A stretch of DNA of 36,175 nucleotides from Oscillospiraceae bacterium. Lineage in GTDB: Bacteria > Bacillota > Clostridia > Oscillospirales > Oscillospiraceae. The notes beneath the pieces are model-generated. The model was given only the letters and a program-made list of their open reading frames with translations, had not been told where the DNA came from and ran no database searches. Of the stretch, positions 7,446 to 14,291 are shown in pieces. The position numbers and the translations under genes are program-made. How positions within the stretch are numbered: position 1 is the first letter of the stretch; each line of letters begins with the position of its first letter. Where the stretch lies: the NCBI GenBank assembly GCA_020025575.1, contig JAHHRW010000016.1, positions 1-36,175 of the forward strand, written 5' to 3'.

Positions 7446-8849
7446 TCACCCCAGCAATTGTGTATTTTTACCGATTCTGGCACCTATCGTTGGGACCCGA
7501 GGCTTTCCTGCCTGTCCCGGCACTGTTTTTGCCAGAATAAAGGGAAAGGTCAGAACACAGTTGACCATATAAGCCGAGGCCTCCAGCTTCATGGTCTGGT
7601 TGCTGAAAATCGTCATAATTGCAATCAGTCCAATGATGGCAGCCATGTCCTTTGCGGATTTTTCCTGATCCGTTTGAACGCTCACCGTGACTGCTTTGCG
7701 GATATCATTCAAAAACCACATCAGATATACAGCAAAACCGATGATCCCCAACTCCACCGTGATGAATGAGGAGGAAAAGAAAATATATCCCGTCCAGCTA
7801 TTGGCACGATAAAAGGAAGATACCAGAAAGGAATAACTGGAATAATCCGCATTTCCAAGACCGATGCCAAACAGCTTTTCACTCCAATTGGGAAGAAAAT
7901 TCTTTAATACATAGGGAATTGCGGTCAAACGATCCAGTCCAGCCGCAGATCCCTTGCCGGCATATCCTTCCTGATGTGTGACATAAGACAGCATGGTTTC
8001 CCAACGAAAAAATTGGTCAAATTCTGGAAATGCAATATAAAGGAGCTGAATTCCCAGAAGAATGGACAGTATGGCTGCCAGTGTAAATACAAGGGATCTC
8101 CAGGATTTTTTGCAAATAACGACAGCCAGAGCGCAGATGATCACAAGCTGAATAAAAAGCAGCTTGATTTCAGCCAACGCCGCCATGTACAGCGCACCTG
8201 CCCAGCATAGCATCAACCGCTTCGTATTCTTTCCTTCATTCAGAAACTTTACCGTCTGGTAGGTGCATACAATACACATCAGCCAATTCAGCGAACCATT
8301 TCCTCCCCGCACCGAGCCGTTGCTGAAGAGGCCAGAGATAAAATCACCGAAGGAAACTCTGGTGTGGGGTAAAAAGAAGAACTGGTAGCTGACCACCAGA
8401 ATGTTGGTCAGAAAGAATCCGTACAGAATATCCATAATCGTGTCGATATCCTGCTTTTGCAGATACACCGCACACATTATCGCAAACAGGATGAAGCGGA
8501 AATTGTTTCGAAATCCCCACAAATACTGCAACGGTGAATAAAGATTGATGGCATAGGAAACCAGTGATACAACCAATAGCACGCTCCCGCACAAAAGCAT
8601 TGTACGGGGAATCCCCGTAACCTTTCCAAAGGATTGACGGAAAAACGCCATGAGAATTATAATCAGTACCACATCGGATAGATAGTTAAACATGGAAGGT
8701 AACGGGGTGTTGCCGATGAGGAACTTGATAATCAAATTGTAGATCACTTCAAAATAGATCAGAGTCACAACCCAGGTGGTTTTTTTACTGATCCTGTTGA
8801 GATAGTAAAATGCCTGCACGAATGCCAGCAGAGATATAATATAGTTCAT
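7446..8849 (-). CDS. Wzy-like O-antigen/capsule polymerase membrane protein
   Basis: A 467-residue polytopic protein with about 10-12 predicted membrane spans and a long polar loop around residues 280-350, the topology of Wzy/O-antigen ligase proteins. Sequence in this family is poorly conserved, so the call rests on topology and on its place among glycosyltransferases and a flippase. The start at 8849 was preferred over an in-frame ATG at 8855: the AAAGGA motif ends one base before the 8855 codon but has a proper 5-nt spacing to 8849. The 8849 ATG overlaps the wecB stop as ATGA. It should polymerise flipped repeat units at the outer face; an O-antigen ligase-type role is the alternative. Confidence 0.78.
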   Translation of the reverse strand: MNYIISLLAFVQAFYYLNRISKKTTWVVTLIYFEVIYNLIIKFLIGNTPLPSMFNYLSDVVLIIILMAFFRQSFGKVTGIPRTMLLCGSVLLVVSLVSYAINLYSPLQYLWGFRNNFRFILFAIMCAVYLQKQDIDTIMDILYGFFLTNILVVSYQFFFLPHTRVSFGDFISGLFSNGSVRGGNGSLNWLMCIVCTYQTVKFLNEGKNTKRLMLCWAGALYMAALAEIKLLFIQLVIICALAVVICKKSWRSLVFTLAAILSILLGIQLLYIAFPEFDQFFRWETMLSYVTHQEGYAGKGSAAGLDRLTAIPYVLKNFLPNWSEKLFGIGLGNADYSSYSFLVSSFYRANSWTGYIFFSSSFITVELGIIGFAVYLMWFLNDIRKAVTVSVQTDQEKSAKDMAAIIGLIAIMTIFSNQTMKLEASAYMVNCVLTFPFILAKTVPGQAGKPRVPTIGARIGKNTQLLG

Positions 8850-9997
8850 TCGCATCCTTTTTGTCTGATTCGTTCACCCACAGAACATACGCCGTCGGTG
8901 AACAGGTTTTCTTCCAGCGCATCCGCAATTCGCTCACTGGCGTGGCCATCGCCATAAGGGTTTGATGCCACGCTCATGGCTGTATAGGCCGTCTGATCGG
9001 TAAGCAATCGGTTACACTCCGTATAGATGGTTTCTTCGTTGGTGCCTACCAGCTTCAGCGTGCCGGCAGAAACACCCTCCGGCCGCTCCGTGGTGTCACG
9101 CATCACAAGGACGGGTTTTCCCAGGCTGGGAGCCTCCTCCTGAATTCCGCCGCTGTCCGTCAAAATCAGATGGCTGTGGGCCAGGAAGTTATGAAAATCC
9201 ACTACATCCAGCGGTTCAATCATATGGAACCGATCGTTGTCTCCAAAAGCCTCTGCAGCAGCCTGACGCACAGCAGGATTCATATGGATGGGATAAATAA
9301 CCTTGAGATCGTCATGCTCATCCACAATCCGCCTGATGGCACGAAACATATGGCGCATGGGCTCCCCTAAATTTTCCCGGCGGTGTGCTGTCAGCATCAT
9401 CAAGCGGCTGCCCTTTGCCCATTCCAGCTCCGGATGGGTATAATCCACCCGAACTGTGGTTTTGAGGGCATCTATGGCCGTATTTCCTGTCACATAAATG
9501 CTTGCAGGGTCCTTCCCCTCTTTCAGAAGGTTTTCTTTGGACCATTCTGTGGGTGTAAAGTTATATTTCGCAACAATGCCCACCGCCTGACGGTTAAACT
9601 CCTCCGGATACGGGGCGTAGATGTTATAAGTGCGCAGACCGGCTTCCACATGCCCAACCGGAATTTGCAGATAGAAACAAGCCAGTGCGGTGGCAAAGGC
9701 TGTGGAGGTATCCCCGTGTACCAATACCACATCCGGCTGCTCGCGTTCCAGAACCTCCCTGATCCGGGTTAAGATATGGATCGTTACATCGAACAAGGTC
9801 TGCTTCTGTTTCATAACAGCCAGGTCATAATCCGGCTGCACTTGAAATACTTCCAACACCTGATCCAGCATCTGGCGGTGCTGCCCGGTTACACATACCA
9901 CCGTATCCAGGCTTTTCCGTTTTTTCAGCTCTTTGACCAGCGGACACATTTTAACAGCCTCCGGCCGGGTACCGAAAACCAGCATTACCTTTTTCAT
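8846..9997 (-). CDS. wecB: UDP-N-acetylglucosamine 2-epimerase (non-hydrolysing)
   Basis: A full-length (383 residue) WecB/MnaA enzyme that interconverts UDP-GlcNAc and UDP-ManNAc in the cytoplasm. It begins with VMLVFGTRPEAVKMCPLV and has VHGDTSTAFA, GHVEAGLRT, YPEEFNRQ, LTAHRRENLG and the UDP-binding TDSGGIQEEAPSLGKPVLV, followed by RDTTERPEGV. These are the standard catalytic and allosteric-site elements. It overlaps the upstream GT4 gene by ATGA and the downstream polymerase in the same way. With the TagA-type gene in the same operon it should supply UDP-ManNAc for that transferase. No WecC-type dehydrogenase is present, so the product likely stays ManNAc rather than ManNAcA. Confidence 0.96.
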   Translation of the reverse strand: MKKVMLVFGTRPEAVKMCPLVKELKKRKSLDTVVCVTGQHRQMLDQVLEVFQVQPDYDLAVMKQKQTLFDVTIHILTRIREVLEREQPDVVLVHGDTSTAFATALACFYLQIPVGHVEAGLRTYNIYAPYPEEFNRQAVGIVAKYNFTPTEWSKENLLKEGKDPASIYVTGNTAIDALKTTVRVDYTHPELEWAKGSRLMMLTAHRRENLGEPMRHMFRAIRRIVDEHDDLKVIYPIHMNPAVRQAAAEAFGDNDRFHMIEPLDVVDFHNFLAHSHLILTDSGGIQEEAPSLGKPVLVMRDTTERPEGVSAGTLKLVGTNEETIYTECNRLLTDQTAYTAMSVASNPYGDGHASERIADALEENLFTDGVCSVGERIRQKGCE

Positions 9998-11052
9998 AAA
10001 TCTAGCAGCTCCCTATAGATGTTTGCAATTCGGCAAAGGTGTTTCTCGAGTGAAAATTTTTCCACCGCCGTCCGATAAGAATTTTCACTTTTTTGTAACC
10101 GCATTTCATGGTGATTACAAAGAGTCAGGATGCTTTGCCCTAGCGCCCTGGTATCTCCGGGCTGCAGCAGGATTCCGTTATCATCGTTGACAGCCTCCGG
10201 AATTGCCGCCACATTTGTGGCAATGGACGGGATACCTGCTGCCATTGCTTCCATAATCGTCATAGGCAGGCCTTCATGATAGGAAGGCAGGATGTTGACT
10301 GCGGTATGGGAGAGGACTTCCGCTCTGTCTCCCGGAGGCAGCCAGCCACGATAGAACACCCTGCTGCTTAAATCCCGTTTTTCAATCTCATCTTCAACAT
10401 TCCCCATGACATTGGGGCCGTAAATATCCAGTTTCCACTCCGGAGAAAGTTCTGGTGAAATCTGCTGCATGGCATCCAGCAGGTCATAAATTCCCTTTCT
10501 CATAGAAACGGCCCCCAGAAACAGGAGCCGCCGGGAATCCGGAGAATACAACCTTTCCTTTGGAATTGAAACTGCGTTAGGGACTACACGGATCTTGTGA
10601 GGATCCCGGACCAGACCGGAGATAAAATTCTGCCAGTATTCCCCTAAAATGATAATCTCATCTGCGCTGTCCACAATGGAGCGCACCTGTTGTTGCCTTT
10701 TCGCGTTCAGCCCGCGATACCAGTCCTCAAACTCTGCACCATGCATATGCAGCAGGATCCTGGATCCATGTTTTCTGGCATAACGCATAACCAGTCCTTT
10801 GCGGTAGACACTGCCACGTTCGGACATATGGACATGGGTGATATCCACTTTTTCCATGCGAAAGACCCGAAAAATTTTTAAGAAGCCTTTTATGGTAAAA
10901 CAGACTTTCTGAACGGGGTTTCCGACGATGGATGTTGGAACATAGCTCAGGTGACACATACTGACAAATGCTGGAGCATTCAGATAGTTTTCTGCGACGG
11001 TCCACATCCCGCCTTTTGTCGATTCATCGACCCCTACCATTAACACCTTCAT
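9994..11052 (-). CDS. GT4 family glycosyltransferase
   Basis: A 352-residue GT-B enzyme of the GT4 (Glycos_transf_1) type. The C-terminal nucleotide-sugar domain carries RLLFLGAVSMRKGIYDLLDA and the EX7E region SYHEGLPMTIMEAMAAGIPS, followed by GNGI-like NDDNGILLQPGD. The N-terminal domain has MKVLMVGVDESTKGGMWTV, where the GG motif binds the acceptor or diphosphate. It probably adds a sugar after the ManNAc transferase in the lipid-linked pathway. It overlaps both neighbours by 4 nt (ATGA), so it is translationally coupled to the TagA-like gene upstream and wecB downstream. Its specificity is unknown. Confidence 0.93.
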   Translation of the reverse strand: MKVLMVGVDESTKGGMWTVAENYLNAPAFVSMCHLSYVPTSIVGNPVQKVCFTIKGFLKIFRVFRMEKVDITHVHMSERGSVYRKGLVMRYARKHGSRILLHMHGAEFEDWYRGLNAKRQQQVRSIVDSADEIIILGEYWQNFISGLVRDPHKIRVVPNAVSIPKERLYSPDSRRLLFLGAVSMRKGIYDLLDAMQQISPELSPEWKLDIYGPNVMGNVEDEIEKRDLSSRVFYRGWLPPGDRAEVLSHTAVNILPSYHEGLPMTIMEAMAAGIPSIATNVAAIPEAVNDDNGILLQPGDTRALGQSILTLCNHHEMRLQKSENSYRTAVEKFSLEKHLCRIANIYRELLDL

Positions 11053-11834
11053 TTGCGCAGTATTCCTTTCTCCGAAAGGATCGTCCGGATGAATTTCCAG
11101 TTTCCGACAAAATAGCGTCTAAACAGGCGCCTTGGCTCATGCATCAGCCGGAAGAGCCATTCAAGGCCACATTTTTGCATCCATTTGGGTGCCCGGGAAA
11201 TATTGCCGGAAATCACATCAAAACTGCCGCCTACCCCCATAAAAACACAGTTATTACCGTCGTTTTGCAGGTATTCAATGAGGTATTCCTTTATAGGCGA
11301 CGTGATTCCCACAAAGACAAAATCGGGAGTCAGCGCTTTCAGCTCCTGAGAAATCTCCGGCCAGTCCGACTCCTGAAAATAACCGTTATGAACCCCCAGA
11401 ATTTGAAGCAGGGGAAATTGTTCCTTCAATTTCTGAGCTGCCTGATCTGCTACCTCCTGTTTTGCCCCCAGCAGATAAACTGTATAGTGCTTCCTTTCGC
11501 TGAGCGCCGCAAGGCTCACCATCAGATCAATTCCAGCCACCCGTTCCGGGAGAGGCCTGCCCAGATAGCGGCTTGCCATGACAACCGAGGCGCCATCTGC
11601 GTTGATGATGCCGCAGCTGTTGACAATTTCTTTCATCTTGGGATTTGTGTTGACCTCATTGATCTTATCCGCATTGACCCCCATCAGATGCAGCGGAGTT
11701 TTGGAAATGACATACTGCTCAACAAGCTCAACGGTGTCCTGGGCATTCAGTACATCAATTTCTATTCCGGATATGGTAATTCTGGGATTGTGGCCCAGAA
11801 GCTTTTCCTGTGATATGTTCGGACGATCCATCAT
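11049..11834 (-). CDS. tagA: WecG/TagA/CpsF (GT26) N-acetylmannosaminyltransferase
   Basis: A protein of 261 residues, typical for GT26. Conserved elements include NADKINE near residue 54, IINADGASVVMASRYLG with the catalytic-site Asp, VAGIDLM, FVGITSPIKEYLI and GVGGSFDVISGNISRAP, followed by LEWLFRLMHEPRR, the C-terminal appendage that closes the active site in TagA. TagA attaches ManNAc from UDP-ManNAc to undecaprenyl-PP-GlcNAc, the second step of wall teichoic acid linkage-unit synthesis; WecG uses ManNAcA. The co-encoded WecB without a dehydrogenase favours ManNAc. The first of two adjacent ATG codons (11834) was taken because AGGA lies 6 nt upstream. The gap to the upstream glycosylphosphotransferase gene is 49 nt. 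Confidence 0.92.
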   Translation of the reverse strand: MMDRPNISQEKLLGHNPRITISGIEIDVLNAQDTVELVEQYVISKTPLHLMGVNADKINEVNTNPKMKEIVNSCGIINADGASVVMASRYLGRPLPERVAGIDLMVSLAALSERKHYTVYLLGAKQEVADQAAQKLKEQFPLLQILGVHNGYFQESDWPEISQELKALTPDFVFVGITSPIKEYLIEYLQNDGNNCVFMGVGGSFDVISGNISRAPKWMQKCGLEWLFRLMHEPRRLFRRYFVGNWKFIRTILSEKGILRK

Positions 11835-11883
11835 GTTTTATCCTGCACCCTTATATGATCTAAACGCCATTTCCAAAGAAATC

Positions 11884-12558
11884 TCATCTTCCCTCTCCTG
11901 CCAGCATACAGCCAAACGTCCGAACCATCAGTTTGAAATCCAGCTTCAGGCTGCGGGTTTGGATATACTCCAGGTCCAGCTCAATCCACTTACTGAAAGG
12001 CAGATCGTTTCGTTTCGCCTGGGTTTGCCAGATGCAGGTAAGGCCGGGTTTGATACTCAGGCGCTGCATCTGGTAAGGGGTGTACCTTGCTACCTCTTCC
12101 GGAAGAGGAGGACGAGGACCCACAATGGACATATCGCCCTTCAGGACGTTCCAGAATTGGGGCAGCTCGTCAATACTGGTCCTGCGGATCAATCGCCCAA
12201 TCCGGGTAATGCGCGGATCATTATCGATTTTAAAAACAGGACCATCCATTTCATTTTGGCTCTTCAAGGTTTCGCGCAGTGTCTCTGCATTTTCTACCAT
12301 ACTTCTGAGTTTATATAACCGAAACTCTTTTCCACCTTTTCCCACCCGTATCTGGCTAAAAAAGGGGCTTGCATGAGGATCATCCAGATAGATAAGCAGC
12401 GCTACCAGCACTATAAACGGCCCGATCAACAGCAATGCTGCGGCTGAGACAATCACATCCACAATTCTTTTGGCAACCAGATAGTATCTGCCACACGACA
12501 CCGCCCCCTGAGAAGACCTCTTCGGAATGGCAGTATTTGATTGTTCCTCTCTGTTCAT
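11884..12558 (-). CDS. polyprenyl glycosylphosphotransferase (bacterial sugar transferase)
   Basis: This 224-residue protein has one N-terminal hydrophobic segment (IVDVIVSAAALLLIGPFIVL), as in monotopic phosphoglycosyl transferases, followed by the catalytic core: FRLYKLRSM, RITRIGRLIRRTSIDELPQF with the catalytic Asp-Glu pair, GDMSIVGPRPPLPEEV and KPGLTCIWQ. Such enzymes start repeat-unit synthesis by moving a sugar 1-phosphate onto undecaprenyl phosphate. It is the first gene of the operon. The ATG at 12558 has AGGGAGA about 10 nt upstream; a longer in-frame reading from 12594 is possible but lacks a good site. It is the short WbaP/PglC-like form lacking an extended membrane domain. The sugar may be GlcNAc if the TagA-like protein acts next; this is inference. 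Confidence 0.94.
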   Translation of the reverse strand: MNREEQSNTAIPKRSSQGAVSCGRYYLVAKRIVDVIVSAAALLLIGPFIVLVALLIYLDDPHASPFFSQIRVGKGGKEFRLYKLRSMVENAETLRETLKSQNEMDGPVFKIDNDPRITRIGRLIRRTSIDELPQFWNVLKGDMSIVGPRPPLPEEVARYTPYQMQRLSIKPGLTCIWQTQAKRNDLPFSKWIELDLEYIQTRSLKLDFKLMVRTFGCMLAGEGR

Positions 12559-12665
12559 ACCGATCTTTCTCCCTTGATTGCATCTAGTGCGCACACTGAA
12601 TTCAAATGTCTGTTCAAAAGCAGAAATACAAGAATTTTTCCTTCTTATGGGAACAATTTAATAAT

Positions 12666-12694
12666 ATTGTACACAAATCTTTATAAAAATACAA
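12666..12694 (-). promoter_or_regulatory. candidate promoter of the surface-polymer operon
   Basis: On the minus strand TTGTAT (12689-12694) and TACAAT (12666-12671) are separated by 17 nt, about 100 nt before the first gene of the operon. The -10 box is good (5 of 6), the -35 weak (3 of 6). No other minus-strand promoter of similar quality was seen in the 12595-12978 gap. The rest of that gap holds no gene that I recognise. Confidence 0.4.
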
Positions 12695-12978
12695 TACCCT
12701 GCACGCTATAAGCTCGACAGCATTCTACAAAGCTCTGCTATACGGGGATTTCCTGGACACGCTTCCCAAAATCAGGATCTTTTGGGTAATGGCAGCCATT
12801 TCCCTGGAAATAACGACGGCATCACAATAGGACCTGAATCATCAAAGAGGATTTTTATAAACACTGTGTACCTTCTGGAGATCAAACAAATCCTTTGGTC
12901 GAAACAACTAACCCCCGGCATAGCGCTGCACCGTGTCGAATTCAAGGAAAACGCAAACCATAATAGCTGGGTTTCTCC

Positions 12979-13007
12979 TTGAAAAGATCCAAATCTGATC
13001 GTATAAT
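12979..13007 (+). promoter_or_regulatory. sigma-A type promoter of the AraC-family gene
   Basis: TTGAAA at 12979-12984 and a perfect TATAAT at 13002-13007 have the ideal 17-nt spacing. The promoter lies inside what would otherwise read as an N-terminal extension of the regulator starting at TTG 12979, and so argues for the later ATG at 13054. Confidence 0.75.
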
Positions 13008-13053
13008 ATCTCATAATCGTTATGATAAAAACAATCAGGAACAGGTAATTGAT

Positions 13054-14121
13054 ATGCAGAACATGGATTTATATTATGACTTCTCAGGGCAGAAATTTGG
13101 TTATCCTCTGAGCTTGAGCATCAACGGATTTTCGAGAAATATTTTTTCCAGGCAGTCGAGTCTAGAAATTTCTTATATCCTGAAAGGATCGTACGAAGCA
13201 GTCACAGCGGATTTTTCCTATGTTTTAAATGAAAAAGATATGATTGTCATTGCGCCTTATGATATTCATATGCTCCATAAAAAGGATCCAGCAGACGTCG
13301 GAATCATCTTAACGATCCATATTGATTTCAGCCGAATGACTGACTCTATGGTTGGCAATTTGCACACCGGATTTCGTACAGCTGTCTGTACAGAAACCAA
13401 AAACAGAGCATCCTATATCCAATTACGGAATAAAATTGGAGAGCTGGCCTCAGATCTGATGACAGAGAGCCACGATCTTTATCATATGAATGTCATCATG
13501 ATGGAGATATTGCGCATTGCTTCTTCCAAGGAATCATTTTCTGTGGATGAGCTGCCGCTTGACACGAATTATCATGAGAATTACATGAAGGCAATTAAGT
13601 ACATTGACGGTCACTATAAAGAGAATCTGACTTTGGGAGAGATTGCCAAACAACTGTCATTCAGCACCTCATATACATCCAAGCTCATGAAGCGTTTCAC
13701 GGGAATTCCCTTCGTAAAATACTTGGCGTATGTCCGGGTACGCGCCTCGCTGGAAACGCTTCTGGAGGGCAGAGAAAGCATTGAAAAGATCGCCTTTGAT
13801 TGTGGAATGCCCAGTTCAAAAGCATATACAGAGGCCTTCCGGGAACTGTATGGGATTGTACCTAGCGCATATCGGAAACAGTTCCAGAAAAATTTGAAAT
13901 ACAGTAAAGGCGAAGAAACCCAGGAAATGATACTGGATGAGGAACAGAAACGCATGCTTTGGCATCTTGTGAAGGATACGCAAGAAATCCTGTATGAGAA
14001 TGAGCAGCTATCCATTCGGAAAGAGGGCGACGATCTACTGCTCACCATCAGAAAGGGACGGATCCAGATTGATTCCACGCCGGAAGGCGGCATGGTGATG
14101 AGAATTTCTAAAGAGAAATAA
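13054..14121 (+). CDS. AraC-family transcriptional regulator with C-terminal extension
   Basis: A 355-residue protein. The N-terminal part (about 1-155) looks like a cupin sensing domain (SYILKGSYEAVTADFSYVLN, then APYDIHMLHK). The double helix-turn-helix follows at about 180-285: LTLGEIAKQLSFSTSYTSKLMKRFTG, then IEKIAFDCGMPSSKAYTEAFRELYG and PSAYRKQF. About 70 more residues follow the DNA-binding domain, rich in charged residues and ending in a possible beta-hairpin; most AraC proteins end just after the HTH. The start at ATG 13054 is supported by AGGAACAGG upstream and by the promoter at 12979-13007; the earlier TTG is part of the -35 box. It lies 170 nt upstream of the flavin oxidoreductase gene on the same strand, the likeliest target. 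The effector is unknown. Confidence 0.88.
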   Translation: MQNMDLYYDFSGQKFGYPLSLSINGFSRNIFSRQSSLEISYILKGSYEAVTADFSYVLNEKDMIVIAPYDIHMLHKKDPADVGIILTIHIDFSRMTDSMVGNLHTGFRTAVCTETKNRASYIQLRNKIGELASDLMTESHDLYHMNVIMMEILRIASSKESFSVDELPLDTNYHENYMKAIKYIDGHYKENLTLGEIAKQLSFSTSYTSKLMKRFTGIPFVKYLAYVRVRASLETLLEGRESIEKIAFDCGMPSSKAYTEAFRELYGIVPSAYRKQFQKNLKYSKGEETQEMILDEEQKRMLWHLVKDTQEILYENEQLSIRKEGDDLLLTIRKGRIQIDSTPEGGMVMRISKEK

Positions 14122-14258
14122 ATCCCGATTTCTTTTAACGGTTCTTTTTTGTCTTATCCTATGCCTAAATTCCAATCATTCATATAAAACCAGACAAAAA
14201 ACGACTGCCGATATCTGTGTGAGTGAACGAATTCGGATGGAAGATATGATAAAATAAG

Positions 14259-14264
14259 TATAAT
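14259..14264 (+). promoter_or_regulatory. -10 element for the flavin oxidoreductase gene, weak -35
   Basis: TATAAT at 14259-14264 lies 28 nt before the ATG at 14292. The hexamer 17 nt upstream (ATGGAA) is a poor -35 box, the pattern of an activator-dependent promoter. A CGAATTCG palindrome sits at 14228-14235. Dependence on the adjacent AraC-type regulator is an inference. Confidence 0.45.
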
Positions 14265-14291
14265 TATAACGAAAGAAGAGGAGAACACGAA

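Noticed and set aside
12782..12982. 66-codon plus-strand frame upstream of the AraC gene
   Set aside because: No ribosome binding site and no recognisable family; it ends inside the AraC promoter.
12979..13053. TTG start giving the AraC regulator 25 more residues
   Set aside because: The TTG is the -35 box of a TTGAAA-17-TATAAT promoter and has no ribosome binding site; ATG 13054 has one.
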